Assembly (NCBI RefSeq): GCF_026015985.1
Contig: NZ_CP110389.1
Span: 1,396,001-1,460,000 of the forward strand
Source of the DNA: Rhodopseudomonas sp. P2A-2r
Lineage (GTDB): Bacteria; Pseudomonadota; Alphaproteobacteria; Rhizobiales; Xanthobacteraceae
Reading direction: 5' to 3'
DNA: 64,000 nt
Position numbers and translations under genes: made by a program. Below are positions 16,556 through 25,581 of the stretch, piece by piece. The notes under the pieces were generated by a model that saw only the letters and a program-made list of their open reading frames with translations, was not told where the DNA came from and did no database searches. How positions within the stretch are numbered: the stretch's first letter is position 1; each line of letters opens with the position of its first letter.

Positions 16556-18454
16556 ATGAAAGTGCCCATGACGAGATCTGCGACGTCCTACCGCACCGCC
16601 AAGGCTGCCCGTAAATCGCTCTCCCGCAAGGCGGCGCCGGCCGCCAAGGCAACTCGCTCACCGGCGGCCAAATCCAAGGCGGCCAAACTGCCGGAATGGA
16701 ATCTGGCCGACCTGTACTCGGCAATCGATGCGCCGGAAGTGGCCCGCGACCTCGACCGGATTGACGCCGACTGCGCCGCCTTCGAGGCGGACTACAAGGG
16801 CAAGCTGGCGACCGAAACTGCCAAGCCGGGCGGTGGCGCCTCGCTGGCGGCTGCCGTGAAACGCTACGAGGCCATCGACGATCTCGCCGGACGGCTCGGT
16901 TCATATGCCGGCCTGATCCACGCCGGCGACAGCGTCGACCCCGCGATCTCGAAATTCTACGGCGACGTGTCCGAGCGCATCACCGCCGCGTCGGTGCATC
17001 TGCTGTTCTTCGGGCTGGAGCTCAACCGCATCGACGATGCGGTGATCGAACAGGCCATGCAGACCCCGGAGCTGGGCCACTACCGGCCGTGGATCGAGGA
17101 CAGCCGCAAAGACAAGCCGTACCAACTCGAGGACCGCGTCGAGCAGCTGTTTCATGAAAAATCCCAGACCGGCTACGGCGCCTTTAACCGGCTGTTCGAC
17201 CAGACCATCTCCGGCCTGCGATTCAAGGTCGGTGGCAAGGAGCTGGCGATCGAGCCGACGCTGACCATGCTGCAGGATCGTCTGCCCGCCAGGCGCAAGG
17301 CGGCCGGACAGGCGCTGGCCAAGACCTTCAAGGCCAATGAGCGGACCTTCGCGCTGATCACCAACACGCTGGCCAAGGACAAGGAAATTTCCGACCGCTG
17401 GCGCGGTTTTGCCGATGTCGCGGACTCCCGCCACCTCAACAACCGGGTCGAGCGCGAAGTTGTCGACGCGCTGGTAACTTCGGTGCGTGCGGCCTATCCA
17501 CGGCTGTCGCATCGCTATTACGCCCTCAAGGCGCGCTGGTTCGGCAAGAAGAAGCTGGCACACTGGGATCGCAATGCACCGCTGCCGTTTGCAGCCACCG
17601 GCAGCATTCCGTGGGACGAAGCCCGGAGCATGGTGCTGACGGCCTACACCGCGTTCTCGCCGGAAATGTCCGATATTGCCAAGCGCTTCTTCACCGATCG
17701 CTGGATCGACGCTGCCGTGCGGCCCGGCAAGGCGCCCGGCGCGTTCTCGCATCCGACCACGCCGTCGGCGCATCCCTATGTGCTGATGAACTACCAGGGC
17801 AAGCCGCGTGACGTCATGACTTTGGCCCATGAACTCGGCCACGGCGTGCACCAGGTGCTGGCGGCGAAGAACGGCGCGCTGATGGCGCCGACGCCGCTGA
17901 CGCTGGCCGAGACCGCCTCCGTGTTCGGGGAGATGCTGACCTTCAAGCGGCTGCTGTCGCAGACCAAGAATGCCAAGCAGCGTCAGGCGCTGCTGGCCGG
18001 CAAGGTCGAGGACATGATCAACACGGTGGTGCGGCAGATCGCGTTCTATTCCTTCGAGCGCGCGATCCACACCGAACGCCGCAACGGCGAACTGACCGCC
18101 GAGCGGATCGGCGAGATCTGGCTGAACGTGCAGCGCGAAAGCCTCGGGCCGGCGATCGACATCAGACCGGGCTACGAGAACTTCTGGATGTACATCCCGC
18201 ACTTCATCCATTCGCCGTTCTACGTCTACGCCTACGCATTCGGCGACTGCCTGGTGAACTCGCTCTACGCCGTCTACGAAAATGCCCAGGATGGCTTCGC
18301 CGAACGCTACCTCGCCATGCTCGCGGCTGGCGGCACCAAGCATTATTCCGAACTGCTGATGCCGTTCGGGCTGGATGCCAAGGATCCCAAATTCTGGGAC
18401 GGTGGGCTGTCGGTGATCTCCGGCATGATCGATGAGCTGGAGGCGATGGGGTAA
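16556..18454 (+). CDS. pepF: M3 family oligoendopeptidase (PepF type)
   Basis: A 632-residue cytosolic zinc metallopeptidase cleaving short peptides. The M3 catalytic motif HELGHGVHQ lies near residue 425, and the distal Glu in LAETASVFGEML, the third ligand, is present. The N terminus carries a basic Ala/Lys-rich extension before the family-typical EWNLADLY. Two starts are possible: ATG 16556, or ATG 16568, which has GAAAG upstream. The long hairpin at 18478-18525 probably ends this transcript. Confidence 0.92.
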   Translation: MKVPMTRSATSYRTAKAARKSLSRKAAPAAKATRSPAAKSKAAKLPEWNLADLYSAIDAPEVARDLDRIDADCAAFEADYKGKLATETAKPGGGASLAAAVKRYEAIDDLAGRLGSYAGLIHAGDSVDPAISKFYGDVSERITAASVHLLFFGLELNRIDDAVIEQAMQTPELGHYRPWIEDSRKDKPYQLEDRVEQLFHEKSQTGYGAFNRLFDQTISGLRFKVGGKELAIEPTLTMLQDRLPARRKAAGQALAKTFKANERTFALITNTLAKDKEISDRWRGFADVADSRHLNNRVEREVVDALVTSVRAAYPRLSHRYYALKARWFGKKKLAHWDRNAPLPFAATGSIPWDEARSMVLTAYTAFSPEMSDIAKRFFTDRWIDAAVRPGKAPGAFSHPTTPSAHPYVLMNYQGKPRDVMTLAHELGHGVHQVLAAKNGALMAPTPLTLAETASVFGEMLTFKRLLSQTKNAKQRQALLAGKVEDMINTVVRQIAFYSFERAIHTERRNGELTAERIGEIWLNVQRESLGPAIDIRPGYENFWMYIPHFIHSPFYVYAYAFGDCLVNSLYAVYENAQDGFAERYLAMLAAGGTKHYSELLMPFGLDAKDPKFWDGGLSVISGMIDELEAMG

Positions 18455-18461
18455 CTTCGTC

Positions 18462-18528
18462 GTACAACATATGTTGAACAAGGCCGCAGGGTGTTGTACG
18501 TTTGTACAACATCCCGCGGCCTTGTTTT
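18462..18528. promoter_or_regulatory. nested palindromes: pepF terminator and likely TA-operon operator
   Basis: A perfect 12-base palindrome CAACATATGTTG (18465-18476) is followed by a 22-base-arm hairpin (18478-18525) with loop GTTT and a T-run after it. The sequence GTACAACA occurs at 18462 and 18504 and inverted at 18492. The layout serves as an intrinsic terminator for pepF and offers paired sites for an AbrB-type dimer just ahead of the antitoxin gene. Confidence 0.6.
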
Positions 18529-18582
18529 GTAAGGAGGTCGAACGAGACGCGAGCAACTGTGATCCATGAGAAGGAACTGAAG

Positions 18583-18807
18583 ATGAAGCTCGAAATCAAA
18601 AAGATCGGCAATTCAGACGGCCTTCTGTTGCCGAAGGAATTGATGCAGCGGCTTGACCTCAAACGGGGACAGGAACTGCATGTGACGGAGTTGGCGGGCG
18701 GCGGGTTGCAGTTGATGCCTTACGACCCGGACTTTGAAGAAACGATGGAAATTGCCGACCAGACCATGGACAAGTATCGCGACACGTTAGCGGCACTTGC
18801 AAAATGA
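18583..18807 (+). CDS. AbrB/MazE-type antitoxin
   Basis: A 74-residue protein with an N-terminal swapped-hairpin AbrB/SpoVT DNA-binding domain (LEIKKIGNSDGLLLPKELMQRLDLKRGQ) and an acidic C-terminal tail (FEETMEIADQTMDKYRDTL) of the kind that neutralises a toxin. AAGGA precedes the ATG at 18583. It lies 12 bases upstream of a Doc-family toxin, so an antitoxin role and autoregulation are inferred from context. Confidence 0.85.
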   Translation: MKLEIKKIGNSDGLLLPKELMQRLDLKRGQELHVTELAGGGLQLMPYDPDFEETMEIADQTMDKYRDTLAALAK

Positions 18808-18819
18808 CAGGGATGAGGC

Positions 18820-19221
18820 ATGAGCGAGCTGCTCGAGCCCCGATGGATCACGTATGAGCAGGCTGTCGCGATCCATAGCCGGCAACTCCGTCGTTTTGGC
18901 GGTGCGACGGGATTGCGAGACGAAGGTATGCTGCGCTCCGCGCTTGAGCGCCCGGTCAACAAATGGCGCTACGAGCAAGCCGAGTTGGCCGAGCTAGCCG
19001 CTGCCTATGCCTACGGATTGGCGAAGAATCATGCTTTCGTCGATGGCAACAAACGCATCGCATTCTTGAGCATGAGGGTATTCCTCATCAAGAACGGAGT
19101 TCAATTCGCTCCCGATCCTGCTCACGCAACTTCCATCATCCTCTCCCTCGCCGCCGGAGAGGTCAGCGAGGAAAGCCTCGCTCGCTGGATTCGGGACAAC
19201 TGGCCGGCTGCGCCAGTCTGA
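18820..19221 (+). CDS. doc: Fic/Doc-family death-on-curing toxin
   Basis: A 133-residue Doc protein. The Fic-fold catalytic loop is intact as HAFVDGNKR (residues 71-79), matching Doc H-x-F-x-(D/N)-x-N-K-R, and the N-terminal FGGATGLRDEGMLRSALERP is typical of the family. P1 Doc phosphorylates EF-Tu; the same reaction is likely but not shown here. It forms a two-gene unit with the AbrB-type antitoxin instead of the classical Phd. It appears complete. Confidence 0.9.
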   Translation: MSELLEPRWITYEQAVAIHSRQLRRFGGATGLRDEGMLRSALERPVNKWRYEQAELAELAAAYAYGLAKNHAFVDGNKRIAFLSMRVFLIKNGVQFAPDPAHATSIILSLAAGEVSEESLARWIRDNWPAAPV

Positions 19222-19343
19222 ATTCCGGCAAACGGCATTGCTTGCGAAACGACGCGACATGCCGGCTGGTGCCACCGCCGTTGCTCTCCCTCCCGATTGC
19301 GCTAATTCCAAGGCAACATGCGCACCAAGGCTGGAGACGCCCG

Positions 19344-19496
19344 ATGTCAGACCATAACGAAGTTGCCTACACCACCGCCGACGGCAACGATTATCCCGCC
19401 CATGAGCAGACCTATGAAGGGTTCATCATGCTGGTGAAGTACGGCACGGCAGGCGTCGTCGCCATCGTCGCCCTGATGGCGATCTTTCTGACCTGA
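19344..19496 (+). CDS. aa3-type cytochrome c oxidase subunit IV
   Basis: A 50-residue single-helix protein (MLVKYGTAGVVAIVALMAIFL) with an acidic, His-containing N terminus (HEQTYEGF) typical of the small bacterial aa3 subunit IV family. GGAG stands six bases before the ATG at 19344. It precedes the pnt genes and could share their promoter. The core oxidase subunits are not in this window. Confidence 0.85.
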   Translation: MSDHNEVAYTTADGNDYPAHEQTYEGFIMLVKYGTAGVVAIVALMAIFLT

Positions 19497-19574
19497 TCCA
19501 TCGCGGCTGCGCCGCGAAAGCGGCATTGTCGCCCCGATTTGCTCACGCGCGCGCCGTGCGCCGCCGGAGGCCCT

Positions 19575-20705
19575 ATGAAGATTGCCGTCGCCAAGGAAAT
19601 CGATCCCTCCGAGCCGCGCGTGGCGATCTCGCCCGATACGGTGAAGAAGTTCAAGGCGCTGGGCGTCGAGATCGCCATCGAGCCGGGCGCCGGCACCAAA
19701 TCCGGCATGCCGGATTCGGATTTTACGGCCATGGGCGCTACCGTCAGCGCCGATGCGGTGAAGGACGCCGACATCGTCATCAAGGTGAAGCGGCCCGAGG
19801 CGTCCGAGCTGGCGAATTACAAGCGCGGCGCGCTGGTCATCGCCATCATGGATCCCTATGGCAACGACGCCGCGCTGAAGGCGATGGCTGAAGCGGGCGT
19901 CTCCGCCTTTGCGATGGAGCTGATGCCGCGCATCACCCGTGCCCAGGTGATGGACGTGCTGTCGTCGCAGGCCAACCTGGCCGGCTACCGTGCCGTGATC
20001 GAGGCCGCCGAGGCCTTCGGCCGGGCTTTCCCGATGATGATGACGGCCGCCGGCACCATTCCTGCCGCAAAGGTGTTCGTGATGGGCGTCGGCGTCGCCG
20101 GCCTGCAGGCGATCGCCACCGCACGCCGGCTCGGTGCCGTGGTCACCGCCACCGACGTGCGGCCCGCGACGAAAGAGCAGGTCGAGTCGCTCGGCGCCAA
20201 ATTCCTCGCGGTCGAGGACGAGGAATTCAAGAACGCCCAGACCGCCGGCGGCTACGCCAAAGAAATGTCCAAGGAATACCAGGCCAAGCAGGCCGCGCTC
20301 ACCGCCGAGCACATCAAGAAGCAGGACATCATCATCACCACCGCGCTGATCCCGGGCCGGCCCGCGCCGCGCCTGGTCACTGCCGACATGGTCGCATCGA
20401 TGAAGCCGGGCTCGGTGCTGGTCGATCTCGCGGTCGAACGCGGCGGCAACATCGAAGGCGTCAAGCCCAACGAGGTGGTCGACCTCAACGGCGTCAAACT
20501 GGTCGGCTACACCAACCTCGCCGGCCGCGTTCCCGCTTCTGCCTCCAGTCTCTACGCGCGCAACCTGTTCGCTTTCATCGAGACCCTGATCGACAAGTCG
20601 ACCAAGGCGCTGGCGGTGAACTGGGACGACGATCTGGTCAAGGCGACGGCCCTGACCAAGGACGGCGCCGTCATCCATCCGAATTTCCAGCCGAAAACCG
20701 CGTAA
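19575..20705 (+). CDS. pntA: NAD(P) transhydrogenase subunit alpha, soluble part (PntAA)
   Basis: A 376-residue dI component that binds NAD(H) in the proton-translocating transhydrogenase. Recognised by MKIAVAKEIDPSEPRVAISPD, the Rossmann segment VMGVGVAGLQAIATARRLGA and VTADMVASMKPGSVLVDLAVERGGNIEG. A perfect GGAGG precedes the ATG at 19575. The alpha polypeptide is split, with the membrane part in the next gene, as is usual in alphaproteobacteria. The complex supplies NADPH using the proton gradient. Confidence 0.95.
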   Translation: MKIAVAKEIDPSEPRVAISPDTVKKFKALGVEIAIEPGAGTKSGMPDSDFTAMGATVSADAVKDADIVIKVKRPEASELANYKRGALVIAIMDPYGNDAALKAMAEAGVSAFAMELMPRITRAQVMDVLSSQANLAGYRAVIEAAEAFGRAFPMMMTAAGTIPAAKVFVMGVGVAGLQAIATARRLGAVVTATDVRPATKEQVESLGAKFLAVEDEEFKNAQTAGGYAKEMSKEYQAKQAALTAEHIKKQDIIITTALIPGRPAPRLVTADMVASMKPGSVLVDLAVERGGNIEGVKPNEVVDLNGVKLVGYTNLAGRVPASASSLYARNLFAFIETLIDKSTKALAVNWDDDLVKATALTKDGAVIHPNFQPKTA

Positions 20706-20717
20706 GGGAGACCCGCC

Positions 20718-21035
20718 ATGGATCATATCGCACAGGCCGTCGACCCCTTCGTGTTCCGGCTCTCGATCTTCGTTCTCGCGGTGTTTGTCGGCTATTTCGT
20801 GGTGTGGTCGGTGACCCCCGCGCTGCATACGCCGCTGATGTCGGTGACCAACGCCATTTCCTCGGTCATCGTGGTCGGCGCATTGCTGGCCGTCGGCGTC
20901 ACCATGGTCGGCAGCGGCGGCATCTGGGCACGCGGCTTCGGTTTTGTCGCATTGATCTTCGCATCCGTGAATATTTTCGGCGGCTTTCTGGTGACCCAGC
21001 GCATGCTGGCGATGTACCAGAAGAAAAAGAAGTAA
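20718..21035 (+). CDS. NAD(P) transhydrogenase subunit alpha, membrane part (PntAB)
   Basis: A 105-residue membrane protein with three to four helices ([55 protein letters not shown]), matching the C-terminal transmembrane part of PntA. It is placed 12 bases after pntAA and 10 before pntB, in one operon. Confidence 0.94.
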   Translation: MDHIAQAVDPFVFRLSIFVLAVFVGYFVVWSVTPALHTPLMSVTNAISSVIVVGALLAVGVTMVGSGGIWARGFGFVALIFASVNIFGGFLVTQRMLAMYQKKKK

Positions 21036-21045
21036 GGGCAGCCCG

Positions 21046-22446
21046 ATGAACGCCAATCTCGCTGCAGTCCTGTATCTCGTCGCAGGCGTCCTGTTCATCC
21101 TGTCGCTGCGCGGGCTTTCCAGCCCCGCCTCCAGCCGGCAGGGCAATTTCCTCGGCATGGCCGGCATGGCCATCGCGGTGGCCACCACGCTTGCTGCCCA
21201 TCCGCCCGCGGACGGCATCGGCTGGGTGCTGGTGATCCTCGGCGTCGCCATCGGCGGCGGCATCGGTGCCGTGATCGCCAAGCGCGTGCCTATGACCTCG
21301 ATGCCCGAACTGGTCGCGGCCTTCCACTCGCTGGTCGGCATGGCCGCGGTGCTGGTCGCCGCCGGCGCGTTCTACGCGCCCGAAGCGTTCGACATCGGCA
21401 CCCCCGGTAACATCCATGGCGCCAGCCTGGTCGAAATGTCGCTCGGCGTCGCCATCGGCGCGCTGACCTTCACCGGCTCGGTGATCGCCTTTGCGAAACT
21501 GTCCGGCCGCATGAGCGGCTCGCCGATCATCCTGCCGTTCCGCCACATCATCAATATCGTGCTGGCGATCCTGCTGGTGGTGTTCATCGTCGGCCTGGTC
21601 AAGACCGGCAGCGTGGTCGACTTCTGGCTGATCGTGATCCTGGCGCTGGCGCTCGGCGCGCTGCTGATCATCCCGATCGGCGGCGCCGACATGCCGGTCG
21701 TGATCTCGATGCTGAACTCGTATTCCGGCTGGGCCGCGGCGGGTATCGGCTTCACGCTTGGCAACTCGGCGCTGATCATCACCGGCGCGCTGGTCGGCTC
21801 CTCCGGCGCGATCCTGTCCTACATCATGTGCCACGCCATGAACCGGTCCTTTATCTCGGTGATCCTCGGCGGCTTCGGCGGCGATTCCGCCGCGGCAGGC
21901 GCCGGCGCCGGCGGCGAAGTGCGCCCGGTCAAGCTCGGCTCGGCGGACGATGCGGCCTTCATCATGAAGAACGCGCAGAAGGTCATCATCGTGCCCGGCT
22001 ACGGCATGGCGGTGGCGCAGGCGCAGCACGCATTGCGCGAGATGGCCGACAAGCTCAAGGCCGAGGGCGTCGAAGTGAAGTACGCCATCCATCCGGTGGC
22101 TGGCCGCATGCCCGGGCACATGAACGTGCTGCTGGCGGAAGCGAACGTGCCCTATGACGAGGTGTTCGAACTTGAGGACATCAACTCGGAATTCGCCCAA
22201 GCGGACGTGGCCTTCGTGATCGGCGCCAACGACGTCACCAACCCGGCCGCCGAGGACGACAAGACATCGCCGATCTACGGCATGCCGGTGCTGCAGGTCT
22301 GGAAGGCCGGCACCGTGATGTTCATCAAGCGCTCGCTGGCGTCCGGCTATGCCGGCATCGACAACCCGCTATTCTACCGCGACAATACCATGATGCTGCT
22401 CGGCGACGCCAAGAAGATGACCGAGAATATCGTCAAGGCGATGTAG
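21046..22446 (+). CDS. pntB: NAD(P) transhydrogenase subunit beta
   Basis: A 466-residue subunit. About nine transmembrane helices are followed by the NADP(H)-binding dIII domain with VIIVPGYGMAVAQAQHALREM, HPVAGRMPGHMNVLLAEA and the FVIGANDVTNPAA segment. Length and motifs are normal. A strong bidirectional terminator follows within 20 bases of the stop. Confidence 0.97.
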   Translation: MNANLAAVLYLVAGVLFILSLRGLSSPASSRQGNFLGMAGMAIAVATTLAAHPPADGIGWVLVILGVAIGGGIGAVIAKRVPMTSMPELVAAFHSLVGMAAVLVAAGAFYAPEAFDIGTPGNIHGASLVEMSLGVAIGALTFTGSVIAFAKLSGRMSGSPIILPFRHIINIVLAILLVVFIVGLVKTGSVVDFWLIVILALALGALLIIPIGGADMPVVISMLNSYSGWAAAGIGFTLGNSALIITGALVGSSGAILSYIMCHAMNRSFISVILGGFGGDSAAAGAGAGGEVRPVKLGSADDAAFIMKNAQKVIIVPGYGMAVAQAQHALREMADKLKAEGVEVKYAIHPVAGRMPGHMNVLLAEANVPYDEVFELEDINSEFAQADVAFVIGANDVTNPAAEDDKTSPIYGMPVLQVWKAGTVMFIKRSLASGYAGIDNPLFYRDNTMMLLGDAKKMTENIVKAM

Positions 22447-22466
22447 AGCGATTGGCTCACCGCATG

Positions 22467-22496
22467 AAAACGCCCGGCCGCAAGGCCGGGCGTTTT
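22467..22496. terminator. bidirectional intrinsic terminator between pntB and the VOC gene
   Basis: AAAACGCCCGGCC, loop gcaa, GGCCGGGCGTTTT: a perfect 13-base stem with A and T tracts on both sides. It serves converging pntB (+) and the VOC protein (-). Confidence 0.95.
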
Positions 22497-22511
22497 GCTG
22501 TTGGCGCCAGC

Positions 22512-22904
22512 TTACGCGGCCGGGTCTTTCGGCATGCGGTACAAGGCGCACAGCTTGTTGCCGTCGAGGTCGCGGAGATAAGCGAGGTAGAGCTTCACGC
22601 CGCCCATGTCGCGCACGCCCGGCGGATCTTCGCAGGTCGTTCCGCCATGGGCGACGCCGGTGGCGTGCCAGGCGTCAACTTCGGCAGTCGATGCCGCGGC
22701 AAAGCCGACCGTGCCGCCATTGGCCGGTGTGGCAGGTTTGCCGTCGATCGGTTTGGACACGGAAAAAGTGCCGGTCTTGGTGCGGTAAAACACCCTGTGG
22801 CGGTCGACCGCACCCTGCGGAACGCCGAGCGTGCCGAGCAGCTTGTCGTAGAACGACTTTCCCGCGTCGAGGTCATTGGTGCCGATCATAATATGTGAAA
22901 ACAT
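22512..22904 (-). CDS. VOC family protein (glyoxalase/bleomycin-resistance fold)
   Basis: A 130-residue vicinal-oxygen-chelate protein. The N-terminal FSHIMIGTNDLDAGKSFYDKLLGTLG and C-terminal LYLAYLRDLDGNKLCALYRM segments are typical; metal ligands His4 and the Asp/Glu-rich C-terminal strand are plausible. The ATG at 22904 follows GGAG. Substrate is unknown. Confidence 0.88.
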   Translation of the reverse strand: MFSHIMIGTNDLDAGKSFYDKLLGTLGVPQGAVDRHRVFYRTKTGTFSVSKPIDGKPATPANGGTVGFAAASTAEVDAWHATGVAHGGTTCEDPPGVRDMGGVKLYLAYLRDLDGNKLCALYRMPKDPAA

Positions 22905-23090
22905 TTCGTTTCTTCTCCCGATATTTTGCAGGCTCACCTTAAGGCGATAGCCAGTTATAAACATCGAACGCCGTTTGGCGAGCCGGCTGATCTGTTCATC
23001 TCATGTGGCAACCGATGGCGCGGTCTCGCGTTGGTTCCGTGTTGCCTCTCTCTCCCTGCTTTCCGCTTCTCTCGTTCCCGGACCCGCCAG

Positions 23091-24182
23091 ATGTCATTGA
23101 ACACCATTCCCAGGTCGTCCTGGATCTTTCCTGCCTTGGCTGTGGTCTTCGTGGCGGCATCGGCCGGCATGCGACTGACGTTCACGCCTTCGGCCTCGGG
23201 GATGCTGTTCGCTGCGGCGCTGCTGGTGATCCTGTTCGGCACCGTATTCGCCGCGGTTCACCACGCCGAGGTGATTGCCCACAAGATCGGCGAACCCTAC
23301 GGCACGCTGCTGCTGACATTGTCGGTGATCATCATCGAGGTCGCCGTCATTGCAACCATCATGCTGGGCGACAAGGCCGTTCCGACACTGGCGCGCGACA
23401 CGGTGTTCGCCGTCGTGATGATCGTCTGCAACGGCTTGGTGGGGCTTTGCATCCTGGCCGGCGGTCTGCGTTTCCAGGAGCAGGAATTCCAGGTCAGCGG
23501 CGCCAAAGTCTATTTGATCGTGCTGATCGTCCTCGCGACCATCTCGCTGATCCTGCCGAACTACACGCTGACCACGCCAGGCCCGCTCTATTCGGCCCTG
23601 CAGCTCGCCTTCGTCGGCGTCATCACGCTGATCCTGTATGGCCTGTTTCTATACACCCAGACGATACTGCATCGGGATTACTTCATCACCAGCGGCGACG
23701 ACGACGAGGATGAGAGCGACGCATCGAACCGGGTGCTCTCGATCAGTGCCATCCTCCTGGTGATCTCCCTGGTCGCCGTCGTGCTGCTGGCGAAGTCATT
23801 CTCGGTGGTCGTCGATGCCGGCGCTGCCGCGATCGGCGCGCCGCCGGCATTCTCCGGCATTGTCGTGGCGCTGCTGGTGCTGCTGCCGGAAAGCGTCGCT
23901 GCGATCTCCGCGGCACGCCACAACAAGTTGCAGAAGAGCATCAACCTGTCGCTGGGCTCGGCGCTGGCCACTATCAGCCTCACCGTTCCGGCGGTGGCGC
24001 TGGTCGCCTACCTGCTGGACAAGCCGCTGGTGCTGGGCCTCGCGCCGCGCGAAATGGTGCTGATGGTGATGACCTTCGCGATCAGCATGCTGACCTTCGC
24101 CACGGGCGTGACGAATATCCTGTTCGGCATGGTGCATCTGCTGGTGTTTGCGGTATTCCTGCTCGTGGTATTTGTGCCTTAA
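23091..24182 (+). CDS. chaA: ChaA-type calcium/proton exchanger (CaCA family)
   Basis: A 363-residue inner-membrane cation/proton antiporter. Two alpha-repeats are visible: HHAEVIAHKIGEPYGTLLLTLSVIIIEVAV and VVALLVLLPESVAAISAARHNKLQKSINLSLGSALATI, separated by an acidic cytoplasmic loop (SGDDDDEDES). Length matches E. coli ChaA (~366). The start ATG at 23091 lacks a strong Shine-Dalgarno. Transport of Ca2+ (and possibly Na+/K+) is by family. Confidence 0.88.
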   Translation: MSLNTIPRSSWIFPALAVVFVAASAGMRLTFTPSASGMLFAAALLVILFGTVFAAVHHAEVIAHKIGEPYGTLLLTLSVIIIEVAVIATIMLGDKAVPTLARDTVFAVVMIVCNGLVGLCILAGGLRFQEQEFQVSGAKVYLIVLIVLATISLILPNYTLTTPGPLYSALQLAFVGVITLILYGLFLYTQTILHRDYFITSGDDDEDESDASNRVLSISAILLVISLVAVVLLAKSFSVVVDAGAAAIGAPPAFSGIVVALLVLLPESVAAISAARHNKLQKSINLSLGSALATISLTVPAVALVAYLLDKPLVLGLAPREMVLMVMTFAISMLTFATGVTNILFGMVHLLVFAVFLLVVFVP

Positions 24183-24199
24183 CCGATCGAAGGACCTGA

Positions 24200-24490
24200 A
24201 TGATGCTCGCTGCCCAATCCGACGTCCAGCAGGACACGCCCGAAGTTCGCGTCACCGAATGGCGTCTGGCGCCGGGGGCGGCGACCGGTCACCACACCCA
24301 CGGGATGGATTATGTGATCGTGCCGATCACCACGAGCGTGATGACCATCGTGGCGCCGGACGGCACCCGCTCGCAGGCGCCGATCACCACCGGCAAATCC
24401 TATTTCCGCAAAGCCGGCGTCGAGCACGACGTGCTCAACGAGACCGACAAGGAAATCGTGTTTCTCGAGGTCGAGGTGAAGAAGGTCTAG
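24200..24490 (+). CDS. cupin domain-containing protein
   Basis: A 96-residue single-domain cupin with motif 1 GHHTHGMDYVIVP (three His) and a second beta motif KAGVEHDVLNETDKEIVFLEVE. GAAGGA lies six bases before the ATG; a second Met follows directly. It starts 17 bases after chaA and is probably co-transcribed. Ligand and activity are unknown. Confidence 0.85.
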   Translation: MMLAAQSDVQQDTPEVRVTEWRLAPGAATGHHTHGMDYVIVPITTSVMTIVAPDGTRSQAPITTGKSYFRKAGVEHDVLNETDKEIVFLEVEVKKV

Positions 24491-24519
24491 GCGCTGCCGA
24501 CCGCGGTCATGCAAGCGGG

Positions 24520-24545
24520 CTTCCGGATTCCAGCGGAACCGGAAG
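24520..24545. terminator. hairpin after the cupin gene, no T-run
   Basis: CTTCCGG(a)TTCC, loop agc, GGAACCGGAAG: an eleven-base stem with one bulge, 29 bases after the cupin stop. No U-tract follows, so a termination role is uncertain. Confidence 0.4.
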
Positions 24546-24672
24546 CTGTGGCCTGCGCCCGACGATGCGTCATAAATCTTCTTACTCGTTTCGGCACTGC
24601 CACCGATCTGTCGCGATTGATCCCTCAATCAGCCTCAAAGTTCCCGCATGTCAGCGTGGGGAGAGGCTGATC

Positions 24673-25556
24673 ATGCTGAAATACGTTTCCAAATTCGTGC
24701 TCGATATTCTGCCGTCGGTGGTGGCGACCATCGTCGGCGCATATATCGTTAACCACTACATCATCCCGAAGCCGGATGCCGGCAAGCCGGCGGCTGCGGT
24801 CGCCTCGACGCCGGATCCCGCCGCAGCGAACAAGGCTGCCAGCGCCAAGCCCAGCGAGACCTCTTCCGATCTGGCCAATGTGCCGGCTCCCGCCGTATCC
24901 AGGGCCAAGAGTGGCGAAAAAGGTGGCGATAAGCCAGTCGTCGAGAAAGCTGCCCTCGACAAGTCCGAGAAGCCGGATAGCCTCGGCGCGCCGGCCGATT
25001 CGCGCCGTCACCAGCCCGCGGCCCGTGACAAGGCCGTCGCCAAGGCGGCGCCGGCAGCCGCCGTGGTCGCGCCACCGGTCGCCACGGTGAGCGTTGCGCC
25101 GTCGAGTGCTGCGCCGGCCGAGAGCGCGCCGACCGCGGATGAACGCCGCGATGCCAATGATCTGGCCCGCGCCGCCATTGAGCGGCTGCGTGGCGCCAAG
25201 GAGGCCCAGCCGGCCCCCAGGAAGCCGCACGGGCTCCCGAGGTGCCGCGTGTTCAGGAAGCCGTGCGCAGCGAGCCTGCGCCCGCGATGCCGCAGTTGCC
25301 GCCGCCCATCATGGTCTCGACGCCGAGCGTTGAAACCTTCGGTTCGGTGCCGTCACGGCCGCCTTACGCGCCGGAGCGCAGCGCCGATCCGCGCCGTCCG
25401 CGGCCTCCCGGCGAAATTCCGTCGCCGCCGCCTCTCGACCTGCAGGCCGATGCCACCGGCTCGACCCGGCGCGACCGAACCAGCGTTGCCGAAGACGTCC
25501 TGTCGGCCGCCAAGTCGGTGTTCCAGTCGGTTATCCCCAAGGAATTCGAGCGCTAA
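24673..25556 (+). pseudogene. membrane-anchored Ala/Pro-rich protein, single-base frameshift
   Basis: The ATG at 24673 follows GGGGAGAGG. The N terminus is amphipathic with a membrane segment (FVLDILPSVVATIVGAYIVNHYI), then a ~150-residue Ala/Lys/Pro-rich region ending in ARAAIERLRGAKEAQPAP. From here the frame becomes Arg/Cys-rich nonsense running to 25560. One frame back is a sensible continuation (VQEAVRSEPAPAMPQLPPPI ... LSAAKSVFQSVIPKEFER) with stop at 25556. One extra C in the GGCCCCCAGG run near 25215 joins them as APQEAARAPEVP. The joined protein is ~294 residues. No family recognised; error or decay cannot be told apart here. Confidence 0.72.
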
Positions 25557-25581
25557 TTAGCAAGCGGGCGATTGCTCTGCG

